Assembly (NCBI GenBank): GCA_964511185.1 | Contig: CAZEDU010000106.1 | Coordinates: 1 to 17,578, forward strand | Reading direction: 5' to 3' | DNA: 17,578 bases | Source of the DNA: CAZEDU01 sp964511185 | GTDB taxonomy: Bacteria; Myxococcota; Myxococcia; Myxococcales; Myxococcaceae | Shown: piece after piece, positions 1 to 8,705 of the stretch | Numbering within the stretch: position 1 is the first letter of the stretch | How the letters are laid out: each line of letters begins with the position of its first letter | The notes under the pieces: model-generated | The model's input: only the letters and a program-made list of their open reading frames with translations | What the model was told of the DNA's origin: nothing | Databases searched by the model: none | Program-made: the position numbers and the translations under genes

Positions 1-3000
1 CCAAGGGGCTCGCCGCGCAAGTGGCGACCTGGAGCCTGTAGCGGAAATGGGGGACTGTCCCCTGTTCCGTCGAGCCAGCCAGAGCAGCAGCAGCGCTCCC
101 CAGGGCCATAGGCCGCCGCCGGCCCCACAACCGCAGCCGGTCGGAGCGCGCTCCTCGCCCAAGCCGGAGACGTTCGAGATCGGCACGCCGTGGATGCTGG
201 CGAACCCCGTGGGCCTGGGGTTCCCGAGCAGCGGAAGCCGGGCGCTGTAGCTCACCCGCACCGTCCCGCGCGCCGGCAGCGCGATGCCATCGACGAGCAG
301 CGTCTCGTCTTGGACCTCGGCGACGACGCGCCCCTCGCTGGCGCGCACGCTTCCGGCGATCGCCTTCAACCCATCGAGCGATTCCTGGAACCGAACCCCC
401 GACAGGGCGCAGTCGGTCGGGTTGGTGATCACAATCTCCACCCCGATCGGCTCGGCGCTCGACGCGATGGGCGTCGTCAGCCGGTGCGCCACCTCGGCGA
501 AGAGCGGATCGGCGATCACCTGAACGCGCGTCGTGCCCTGAGCCTGGTTGCCCGGCGCGGCGAGAGCGGTGGTCTGAAGCTCGAAGCTCTGGCCCAGCAA
601 GCCCTCCAGCTCCCTCTGCGCGCTTTGCACCCGCACGGCTCCGCCCGGCTCTGAGACGAGCTCCATCGCTGGCCCCGACAGCTGCGCCCACTGCACCTGC
701 GGGGTCGGGCAGAACCCCGCCGGCGGCGGCCCCATCGAGATCGTCCCTCGGGCGCCCGCTCCGCACGCCGCGGAGATCGTGCGCGGGCCGACCTCGCCCA
801 CCCCCGCGGGCAGGAAGAGCGCGGTGAAGCTGTCGCTGACCACCTTCCCGGTCGCGCCGCCGTCCGCGAAGAGCTCGGCGGTGACGATGAAGTCCCCGCC
901 GTTGCACCCCGACGGAATCGGCACCGAGAACGTGCCCGGGGGGAGCGCGACGTCCGACGAGGTCTCGAGCCCTCCGTCGCGCGTGACGAGCAACCGCCCC
1001 GAGAGCCCGCGGTCACCGGGGCAGTTCGCGGTGGTGGACAGCGCGCCTTCGTAAGCGGTCCGCGCCACGTTGTACGCGCCGCTCATCGAGAAGCCCGCGT
1101 CCTCGATCGGATCCAGGACTTTGACCAGGTCGATGATCTGCTCGCTCGCGGCCGACACCTGGCCCGTGCCGTCGTTCATGCGGTTTCGCGCTTCGAGCCG
1201 GAGTTGCCCGCTCACGCACGCGTCGCTCGAGACCACCTCGACGGTGCGGCCGCTGAAGCCCGGCGGCGACACGGAGACCCCGCCGGCGCGGAACGACACG
1301 CCGGGAATCGAGCCGCCCGCGGCCACCGTCCACTCGGTCTGCACGCCTGGAAATCCGTTGGCCGCCGCGCAGACGTGTCCCGCGTCCAGGTCGCCGTACG
1401 ACTCGGTCTGTCCCGCGATCTGCGTGGCCGGTGACACGAGCACGGGCGGACGCGGCGTGCCCCAGGGGAGCAGCTGCACGCTCACGACCGCCGGGACCGA
1501 CGCGTCGGCGAGGTCGACCGCCGCCACCTCGACCTGCGCCAGGCCACCGTCCGCTTCGCAGAACGTGTCGGGCGGCGTCACCAGCACCGAGCCGCCGTCC
1601 ACCGCCACGCTCAGCCCGAGCGAAGTGACCTCCCGCGCGGTGAAGAAGTCCGGCGCGCATCCGCCGACGCCGGGTGACGCCGCCAGCGCCGTCGCGCCCT
1701 CGCCCGCGCGCACCGTCGTGGACGCCGGGGTGACGTTCGGCATCGCCGGCGGCGCGGTGTGGCGCACCTCGATGATCGCGGGGATGGACTGGTTGTGCGC
1801 CGCGAGGCCGTCCGACAAGGTGACGGTGAACGGAAACTGAGCCGCGCTGGTGCCGCAGAACGCGTTGGGGGTCGGCGTGACCTGCACCGTCGCGCCGGAG
1901 GGGTCGATCGGCTGCAGCGTCAACGGGTACCCCGCGGCGTTGGGCGTCCAGGTCACGAACACCGGGTCGCCGTCGTCGTCCCCCGCGTCGACGCTGAACT
2001 GCGCCGGGCCCTGATCGTTGGCGACCAGCGTCGGCAAGGCGAGCGCATTCGGTGGCGACTGGTTCCAATAGACGAGCACGTTGTTGCCGCCCACCGCGTC
2101 GATAATGGCCGCGCAGAACTCGGCGCCGATGCAGGCCACCCGCTTGAAGTCGCCGGCGGCGAGCGCGCCCGGCAGCGTCGCGGGCGAGCGCAACCACAGC
2201 GCGCCGGGCTGGGACGGGTGCGGCAGCGGCCGAAACACGTCGCGCGCGCCGGAGGTCCGCCCGGTCGCCATGCCGAACCCTCGGCCGAACGCGTCGCCGC
2301 CGCTCAGCGAGAACGCCGCCGAGCCCACGTCGATCGCGCCGCCCGGCAGCGTCACCGGCGTGAAGGCGGGCGGCGCGAGGGAGATGTTGGCGACCTGCTC
2401 TAAGCCGCCGTCGCTCGGCACGACGAACGCGCCCGGCGCCCCGCCGTTGTCGAACAGCCACACGTCCTTCGGCGCGCCGCCGCGGTCGAACGCGCGCACC
2501 AGCTGCGCGTCGGTGGCGAACAGCAGCTGCGTCAACCCTTCCACCACCACGAGCGAATGGTCGGTCGCGCCGATGCGCAGCGCGCTCAACGGCTTCGAGC
2601 TCAAGAGCGCCGCCGACGCCGCCAGGCCGCCGGGATCCGCGACCGGCACCCAGCCGCCGCCCGTGCCTCCGGTCGGCGAGTAGACGAACGCGAAGGTGAA
2701 GCCGTCCCACCCCACCGCGTAGCCGGAGCCGGCGAGCGTGTGGCGCATGCCCTTGCCGTCGGGCAGCGGCGCGCTGGCCGTGCCGCACGGCACCGAGGAC
2801 CAGGTGATCGTGCCGTTGGAGAGCAGCGCCGCCACGCACCCGCGCGCGTCGCGGAAGCCGCCCGCCGGGTTGGAGACGAGCACCGCGCCCGTCGCCGGCG
2901 TGCCACCGTCGATGAGGTACACGCCCTCGAACACGCCGCTGGTGCTGGTGATGGAGATCACGCCCGCATCGTGGACTTGAAGATCCGTCGGCCGGCCCGG

Positions 3001-3087
3001 CACGCCGGCGGGCTGCCACGCGGCGTGCCCCAACGCCCCGGCGAGCAAGACGGCCACGAAGGCCACGGTGGATGAGCGCTGCTTCAT
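1..3087 (-). CDS. Secreted propeller/PKD-like/DUF11-like protein with MYXO-CTERM anchor (3' end beyond window)
   Basis: The frame is open from ATG at 3087 to the window edge (1,029 codons, no stop); I translated all of it. Residues 1-22 are a signal peptide (MKQR, then a hydrophobic run ending GHA-A). Residues 23 to about 340 are Gly/Asp-rich repeats of propeller type. A PKD/cadherin-like segment has an acidic DDDGD motif at 370-374. Further Ig-like segments with paired Cys follow, as expected for an exported protein. Residues about 870-960 resemble a DUF11-type domain (pattern VEIVITNPTDC). Residues 984-1007 (GCGCGAGGG, hydrophobic core, then RR) form a MYXO-CTERM tripartite sorting signal, known to direct Cys-linked processing and surface anchoring in Myxococcota. 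The start lies two bases after the stop of the barrel gene, so the two are probably translationally coupled. Oddity: the frame continues past the RR through a REP-like palindrome instead of stopping. Substrate or partner unknown. Confidence 0.88.
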   Translation of the reverse strand, partial: MKQRSSTVAFVAVLLAGALGHAAWQPAGVPGRPTDLQVHDAGVISITSTSGVFEGVYLIDGGTPATGAVLVSNPAGGFRDARGCVAALLSNGTITWSSVPCGTASAPLPDGKGMRHTLAGSGYAVGWDGFTFAFVYSPTGGTGGGWVPVADPGGLAASAALLSSKPLSALRIGATDHSLVVVEGLTQLLFATDAQLVRAFDRGGAPKDVWLFDNGGAPGAFVVPSDGGLEQVANISLAPPAFTPVTLPGGAIDVGSAAFSLSGGDAFGRGFGMATGRTSGARDVFRPLPHPSQPGALWLRSPATLPGALAAGDFKRVACIGAEFCAAIIDAVGGNNVLVYWNQSPPNALALPTLVANDQGPAQFSVDAGDDDGDPVFVTWTPNAAGYPLTLQPIDPSGATVQVTPTPNAFCGTSAAQFPFTVTLSDGLAAHNQSIPAIIEVRHTAPPAMPNVTPASTTVRAGEGATALAASPGVGGCAPDFFTAREVTSLGLSVAVDGGSVLVTPPDTFCEADGGLAQVEVAAVDLADASVPAVVSVQLLPWGTPRPPVLVSPATQIAGQTESYGDLDAGHVCAAANGFPGVQTEWTVAAGGSIPGVSFRAGGVSVSPPGFSGRTVEVVSSDACVSGQLRLEARNRMNDGTGQVSAASEQIIDLVKVLDPIEDAGFSMSGAYNVARTAYEGALSTTANCPGDRGLSGRLLVTRDGGLETSSDVALPPGTFSVPIPSGCNGGDFIVTAELFADGGATGKVVSDSFTALFLPAGVGEVGPRTISAACGAGARGTISMGPPPAGFCPTPQVQWAQLSGPAMELVSEPGGAVRVQSAQRELEGLLGQSFELQTTALAAPGNQAQGTTRVQVIADPLFAEVAHRLTTPIASSAEPIGVEIVITNPTDCALSGVRFQESLDGLKAIAGSVRASEGRVVAEVQDETLLVDGIALPARGTVRVSYSARLPLLGNPRPTGFASIHGVPISNVSGLGEERAPTGCGCGAGGGLWPWGALLLLWLARRNRGQSPISATGSRSPLARRAPW
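43..68. repeat. REP-like palindrome (GGGGAC-T-GTCCCC core)
   Basis: A perfect inverted repeat GGGGAC/GTCCCC around a single T occupies 50-62. Outer arms GGAA (43-46) and TTCC (65-68) extend it imperfectly. This core resembles dispersed REP/RAYT-associated palindromes seen in many Gram-negative genomes (from memory, not searched). It lies inside the open reading frame just downstream of the MYXO-CTERM motif. There is no T-tract, so it is a poor intrinsic terminator, although it could form an RNA hairpin. Copy number cannot be judged from one window. Confidence 0.6.
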
Positions 3088-3089
3088 CT

Positions 3090-6000
3090 TCAGAACCCCA
3101 GCTCGGCGCGCAGGTAGAGCCGATTGTGCCGCTCCGGATCGGTGGCCGACACCCCCAGCCCGCTGAAGCCCGCGAAGGTGTACCCGAGCGCCACCAGCGC
3201 CTCGTCGGTGAAGCGGTAGCCCGCCTCTCCGCGCCAGGCGGTGAGCGCTCCGCCGTCGGGAGCGGACGATCGGCGCGCCACCTCGGCCGCCAGCTCGAGC
3301 CCGCCCACCACCGCCACCGACGGCCGCAGCGCGCCCGACAGCACCAGGCCCGTGTCGCCCGCAACCACCGACCAACCGGCGTGACCGCCGGCCGCCAGCG
3401 CGAAGCGCCGCCCGAAGCGAACCGACGGGAGCAGCGAGGCGATGTGCAGCGTGCGCTCGGCGAACAGGCCGCGCGAAGGCGGCGGCAGCTCGCGCTCGAT
3501 GGCGTAGCGGAGCACCACGAGCGCCGGNNNNNNNNNNGAGCGCCGGCGACCAGCGCAGCGACAGCCCCGCGGAGCCCTCGAGCAGCCGCGCCACCACCCT
3601 GCCCGCCTCGGCGGTGTCGGTGAAATGCAAGCGGGCCGAGGCGCTCAGCGGGCGGGCGAGGGAGACCTGCGAGCCGACCCCGACCAGCCGCTGGCGCCGC
3701 GGCGTCGCCTGAAGCCCGCGCGCCGGCGCGCCCCGCTCGTCTCGCAGCTCGGCGCGGCCGTACAGGCGAACGCGCTCGTCGATCCACCGCACCGAGAGGC
3801 CGCCGGCGTCGCGCGCCCCGCCTGGGACCGCCGTGCCGAGCAGATCGCGCAGCCCGTGCTCGTACCGGCCGCTCAGCTCGAGCCCCCGCATCAGCGTGTG
3901 CCGCACCCCGACCGCGCGCGACAGGCGCAGCTGGTTCGCGTCGTGCGCGGCGGTGTCCTCGACGAACACCTGCGCGTCGTCGACCTCGGTGCGCGCGCCG
4001 GTGACCGCGCGCCGCTCGCCCCAAGCAGGGCCATCGACGTCGACCGAGTAGCCGCCGTACCAGACCTGCTCTTCGAAGCGGCGCTCCGCCTGGCCCCAGA
4101 CCAGCGGCCCCAGCCGCGGCCCCCAGCCGCCCCGGACGCCCACCTGGCTCTTGCCGTCGACGGCCACGTCGGCGCCGAGCGCGCTGAACGAGTCGTCGAA
4201 GGTGCCGGGCCCTTCTCCCCGGGTGAAGAGCACCTGCTTGTGCGACGCCACCAGCTTCACGCGCGGGTGGGCCTGGTAGTAGCCGCTCAAGCCCGCAGCG
4301 CTGCGCCCGCCGGTCCGAAGCGACCCGCCGCCGCCGTCGAGCGCGAGCACGTCGACCGCATCGGCCGCCTGAAGCTGCGCGTCCTTCAGCTCGAGCGAGA
4401 CGCCGTACGAAGGGCGCCGCCACCCGCCGAGCAGCCCCAGCGTCCGAGACGCGAACGGCAAGGTGGAGAACGGCGCGCGCGGATCCGCGGTGAGCCGGTC
4501 GTCGACCAGCGCGCCGACGGCGAAGTTCCCGAACGGCTGCTCCGCCAAGAGCGACGCCTGGCGAAGCCCGAACGGGTCGGCGTGCGCCGCGTCGGAGAAG
4601 CCGCTGGTGCGGCGGCGGAACGAGGCGTCGACGTAGCCCTTGCCGCCGATGCCCTTGCCCCGCGCGCGCAGCGTGAGGGCCTGCCCCTCGGCGTCGCCCA
4701 ACGTGCTGGGCCGCAGGAACGACAGGCCGCCGTCGTCGGAGACGCCGAACGCGTCGAAGCCGATCGCCGCGCCCGCGCTCTGCGCCGCCTCCGCCATGAG
4801 CACCAGGGGCCCGACCGGCGCGCGCGCGGTGGCGCGGTAGAGCGTGAACCGATCGCCGCCGCCCTGCTCGCGCAGCCCACCCACCGACAGCGTCGCCGGC
4901 CCGATGCCGCCCAGCGCGCGCCCCCCGAACGCGTCGCGGCCCTCGCCCGAGAGCAGCACCCGCTCGTAGTCGACGACCAGCACCGGCTCGGGCCACCGCG
5001 TGAGCGGCTCGGCCAAAAGCAGCGGCGCCCCCGTCAGGAACGAGAGCGGCTCGGCGAGAAGGATGCGGCCGGCGGCGTAGTCGATTTCGTAGTCCCGACC
5101 GCGCGAGAGGTGCCGCTCGCGCACCGTGAGCCCGGTGATGCCGTCGCGCACCTCGACGCGCACCACCTCGCTGCCTTGCGCCACGCCGAAGTGGCCCAGG
5201 TAGTAGACGCTTCCGCCGGTCGCGCGCAGCTCCTCGTGCGCCGGCGCGAGCGCCAGCCCCCGCGTCGGGTCGGTCAGGCCGGGCGCGGCGAAGGCGGACA
5301 GCCCCGCCCACGCGAAGCGATCTTTCGGGGTGTGCACCTCGAGCGACGGCCCGAACAGCTCGCGCTGGTATCGGCCGACCTCGCTGTCCGCCCACTGCGC
5401 GCGGGTGGTGCCGAACCCCAGGCCGCCCCAGTCGTCGTGCCGCACGTCCAGGCGCAGGCGCCCCTCCGGCGCGTTGGGCACCGTGGCGATCGCGTCGTCG
5501 CCCCACTCGGTGGGGTAGCGCTCCACGTCGAGCGCGCGCTCGAGCCGCTCCGGCCGCCGCGGCGCCGCCAGCGCGCCCGCGCCCCAGCGCCGCACCTCGG
5601 CGAAGTCCGCGTCGTCCAGCGCGAGCTCGCCGGCGATGAGCACCTTCCCCACCCGATGCTCGCCGTGGGCCGCGCCTCGACCGAGCAGGCGGAAGCGGCC
5701 CGTCGCCGGCTCGAGCTGGCCTTCCAAGTCCAGCAACCCCACCACGAACGGCTTGGCCTTCGCTTCCAGCGACACCGTCACCCGCTGGCCCGCACCGCTG
5801 GGTGCCATCAGCTCGACCGCGACCTGGTTCGCGCCTGGCTTGAGCTGCACGGGGACGACGAGCGCGCCGTCCGGGCCGACGGTCAGCCGCTGCGCGTCGA
5901 CGGCCACCACCGTGCCCGGCGCCGCCTCGACGCGAATCGCGCCCACCCCGGCTGCGCTCTCCAGCGGCAGCCGCACCACGCCCAAAGGCTCAAGCGCGCC

Positions 6001-6705
6001 CGGAACGACCAGGACGCTCCCCGCGCGCCGGATGAGCTCGACCTTCTGGGTGAGGAGCCGAACCGCGCCGGTCGGTGCCTGCGCCGAGACCGCGATGGCG
6101 TTGCTGCCCGGCTCGAGCCAGACGCTCGCGCTGTAGCGGCCCTCGACGTCGACCTCCGCCGGAGCACCCTGCACCTGCACGCGATCGCCCGCGCCCGCCT
6201 GACCGCGGAGCGTGAAGCGGACCCGCTCGCCTTGAAGCACGCCCGAGGGGGCCCGGCTGGAGATGCCCTGCACCGGCGCGTCGGCGCTTCGCGCTAAGCG
6301 CACCGCGAAGTCGTGCTGCACGAGCGCCCCCATCGGCACCTCGAGGGTGACGGATGAGCGCGCCAGGACGGCGCCGGGCGGCAGCGTGCTCCCGTCGACC
6401 TTCAGGCGGTGGCGCCCCGGCCTCAGGTGCAGCCCCCCGCGCGCGTCGAAGGTCCGCGCGTCCAGCGCGGCGAAGTGGAAGCGGCCCAGCGCGTCGGTGA
6501 CGACGGCGTGCCCGGTCTCCAGCACCAGCCGAACGCCCGGCAGGCCAGGCGCATCGGGGCCGCAGCGCCCATCGCCGTCTCGGTCCTCGCACACCCGACC
6601 GGCGATGAAGCCTTCCGTCTCCGGCCGGTCGACGGGGATCGCCGCCTGTCCCCAGGCCGGGGCGGCGAAGAGCAGCGCGACCAGGGCCTGGGCGGGGCGA
6701 CTCAG
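3090..6705 (-). CDS. Large outer-membrane beta-barrel protein with SdrD-B-like and Ig-like N-terminal domains
   Basis: The frame opens at a probable CTG (6705-6703) followed by a signal peptide (SRPAQALVALLFAAPAWGQA). It runs without stops to the N gap at 3528-3537 and resumes in another frame to TGA at 3090. Merging the 9-base duplication flanking the gap gives one protein of about 1,198 residues. Residues 30-110 resemble an SdrD B / carboxypeptidase-regulatory domain with a Ca-loop-like DRDGDG at 41-46. Ig-like units lie at about 150-220 and 235-310. From about 330 on, alternating aromatic beta-strands dominate, including GRDYEIDYAAGRILL at 536-550, a type of motif I associate with large outer-membrane proteins. 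The C-terminus (LYLRAELGF) ends in Phe, as outer-membrane barrels do for BAM recognition. The gene overlaps the upstream Ig-protein stop and abuts the downstream MYXO-CTERM gene. Function unknown; usher, adhesin-transporter or matrix-protein roles are possible. Confidence 0.85.
3528..3537. other. Ten-N scaffold gap, probably an unmerged contig overlap
   Basis: Exactly ten N. The nine bases GAGCGCCGG occur both immediately left (3519-3527) and immediately right (3538-3546). Merging the two copies puts the barrel gene back in frame (residues SPAL-VVLRY across the join). The apparent frameshift here is therefore probably not biological. Confidence 0.85.
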
Positions 6706-8645
6706 GGCCGCACCTCGGCGAGCGCCGTCACGCCGGTCGCCTGATCCGCGATCGAGATCGTCGCGGGCTCGTTCACCTGCGCCTCGAACACGTACCGGCC
6801 CGCTTCGCGCCGCACCGGCCCCGGCGTCCCGCTCGAGAGCGCCACCACCAGCTGGCGATCGGGCAGGGGCGCGCCATCGAGCGACTCCGCCCAATAGCGC
6901 ACGGTCCGCCCTTCCACCGCGACGCGCACGTTGACCGGCGCCGGGGGCGCGAGCGGGACGACCGCCTCGACCTCGACCGCTCCCGCCGGGCTCCCCTTCG
7001 GGAACAGCCGCGCGCCGCCATCGAACAGGTACGCGGTGGCCGCGAGCCCCGGCCACTGCGCGTGCCGCACGTCGATGAGGCCCTGCGCGTTTGCCGTGAC
7101 CGGCGCCGCGCCGTCGTCGCCCGTGGTCACCGGCACGCCGTTGACCCGGAGCGGCTGGCGCGGCACCGGAAGCCCGGCCAGGTCGGTCACCGCCACCAGG
7201 GTCTCACCGCCGCGGCGAAACACCGTCAGCCGCGCGGGGTCCAAGCCCAGCGGGCCGAGCGCGCGCACGCGCACGCGCGACGCCTTCTCGTCGCCCGCGG
7301 CCGGGATCTGCAGCCGCAGCACCTGCGCGCCGGGCGCGTCGCTCGGCCCCGCGCTGGTGAGGGCGCCGACGCTCGCGCCCGGCTGCCAGAGGACGCCCGA
7401 GCGGGGGCGCCCCAAGGCGTCCAGCGCGCGCACGCGGAGCTCGGTGCTGCCGCCGTGGTGGACCAGCTCGTCGCGCACGTTCAGCTCCAGCCGCGCGACC
7501 GGCCCTTGCACCAGCTCGACCCGCAGCGCCTCGCGCGAGGTGACGCGCCCCTGCTTCGAAGTGGCGATCAGCTCGTCTCCCCCGTCGCCCAACGCGCGGG
7601 GCGCGGTGTACAGCCATTCGATGATGCCGTCCTCCCGGGGACGCGGCGCCGAGAGCGCGCCGCTCTTCGCCGAAAGCTGCACCTTCGCGTGGGCGAGGAC
7701 CTTTCCGAACGGGTCGCTCGTCGCGCAGAGCACGCGCGCGCGCGACACGCCGTCCGCCGGCAGCCGGGTGGGGTTCATCACGCACGCGAGCTGATCGGTC
7801 GGGGGCAACATCAAGTCGATGGGCGAGGTGCGCCGGTTGCCGACGCGATCGACCGCGGTGCCGATCCCCGTGCCGTAACCCGGCGGCACCACCACCGGCA
7901 GCCGAAAGCGGCCATCGGCGGCCGCCTGCACGGGCCCGTAGGTCTGTCCGGCGATGGTGATCGACATCGTGGCGTTCGGCTCGGTCTGCCCCGGCAGCTC
8001 GATCGCGCTCGCGAGCGGTACGCGGACGGCGCCGAACACGCCGTGCACCGACTGCGGGTGCGGCCAGGCCGAGAGCGCGACGATGACGGCGACCTCGGGG
8101 TAGCGCGTCGACGGCAGCTGGTAGCGCGCGCGGTACTCCCCGGGGCGGAGCGGCTCCAGCGCCGAGATCTCGCCCACGTTCGCCCGCAGCACCGGCGGCG
8201 CCGAGTCCGGGTCGATGCTCCCGTCGGGCTTGAGCATGCGCACCGTGAGCGTCGCGCCCTGGTCTCGGTTCTTCACCGGCGCGGCGGGCTCCAAGTGGAG
8301 CGCCACGCGGGCGGCGGGCGGCCCCAAGGAGAAGATCTCCGACGCCTGCGCGGCCCCGGCGCGCGCTGCGATGCGCACCTGCCGCGCCCCCGGCTTGGGC
8401 GCCACCACGTAGGTCGAAAGCCCCGGCTCGGGCGGGCCCGGCATCAGGTCCGCGCCTTCGGCTTTGATCTCCAGCGCGCTCAGCGGGAGCGACTGGCCCG
8501 CGTCGTCGACCTGGCGAACCGCGAGCACGAAGCCGTCCGGCGAGGACGCCCCGCTCGGCCCCAAGAGCTCGAGGCGCGGCGCCGCCTCCGCGCGCGCGAA
8601 GGCGAGCACCAAAGCAGCGCCAACTTCAATGAACCGTCGTCGCAA
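6702..8645 (-). CDS. Exported multi-Ig-like (Big_1/invasin-type) protein
   Basis: 647 residues from TTG at 8645 to TGA at 6702. No in-frame ATG or GTG lies nearby upstream; a GAGGG about nine bases before the TTG could serve as ribosome binding site. Residues 1-22 form a signal peptide (MRRR, hydrophobic stretch, AEAA). The rest is a string of beta-sandwich units. Residues 205-280 carry an Ig-like pattern (PGQTEPNATMSI, then DGRF). Residues 296-332 match the bacterial Ig-like Big_1 signature (ADGVSRARV, DPFGKVLAHAKVQLSAKSG). Further units lie at about 385-475 and 560-647. No transmembrane anchor, lipobox or MYXO-CTERM is visible, so it is probably periplasmic or secreted, or held by its neighbour. 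Its last bases contain the Shine-Dalgarno of the barrel gene, so the two proteins are probably made together. Big_1 domains are typical of adhesins and invasins; no ligand can be inferred. Confidence 0.85.
   Translation of the reverse strand: MRRRFIEVGAALVLAFARAEAAPRLELLGPSGASSPDGFVLAVRQVDDAGQSLPLSALEIKAEGADLMPGPPEPGLSTYVVAPKPGARQVRIAARAGAAQASEIFSLGPPAARVALHLEPAAPVKNRDQGATLTVRMLKPDGSIDPDSAPPVLRANVGEISALEPLRPGEYRARYQLPSTRYPEVAVIVALSAWPHPQSVHGVFGAVRVPLASAIELPGQTEPNATMSITIAGQTYGPVQAAADGRFRLPVVVPPGYGTGIGTAVDRVGNRRTSPIDLMLPPTDQLACVMNPTRLPADGVSRARVLCATSDPFGKVLAHAKVQLSAKSGALSAPRPREDGIIEWLYTAPRALGDGGDELIATSKQGRVTSREALRVELVQGPVARLELNVRDELVHHGGSTELRVRALDALGRPRSGVLWQPGASVGALTSAGPSDAPGAQVLRLQIPAAGDEKASRVRVRALGPLGLDPARLTVFRRGGETLVAVTDLAGLPVPRQPLRVNGVPVTTGDDGAAPVTANAQGLIDVRHAQWPGLAATAYLFDGGARLFPKGSPAGAVEVEAVVPLAPPAPVNVRVAVEGRTVRYWAESLDGAPLPDRQLVVALSSGTPGPVRREAGRYVFEAQVNEPATISIADQATGVTALAEVRP
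6711..6716 (-). promoter_or_regulatory. Shine-Dalgarno for the barrel gene, inside the end of the upstream gene
   Basis: On the minus strand GAGGTG lies five bases before CTG (6705-6703), and the CTG overlaps the TGA stop (6704-6702) of the preceding gene as CTGA. No ATG, GTG or TTG in this frame precedes the signal peptide; the next GTG, at codon 38, would remove it. This site therefore decides the start. Confidence 0.6.
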
Positions 8646-8705
8646 CGTGGGCGGCCCTCGACCGTGGCGGTGAGAATAGCCCCCTCCCGACGACTTGTGA
8701 GGGCT

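Noticed and set aside
3090..3518. Separate 142-residue gene starting at GTG 3518
   Set aside because: It is the C-terminal barrel part of the larger gene, cut off by the scaffold gap. It has no signal peptide or ribosome binding site of its own.
1013..5506. Minus-strand open frame of about 1,497 codons crossing the N gap
   Set aside because: Arg/Gly/Ala-rich shadow frame. The true frames here give a signal peptide, barrel strands and a MYXO-CTERM, and it would run through two real genes.
3625..6297. Long plus-strand open frame of about 890 codons
   Set aside because: It is antisense to the barrel gene, rich in Arg, Pro, Ala and His with no fold-like pattern. G+C-rich codon use removes stops from the opposite strand.
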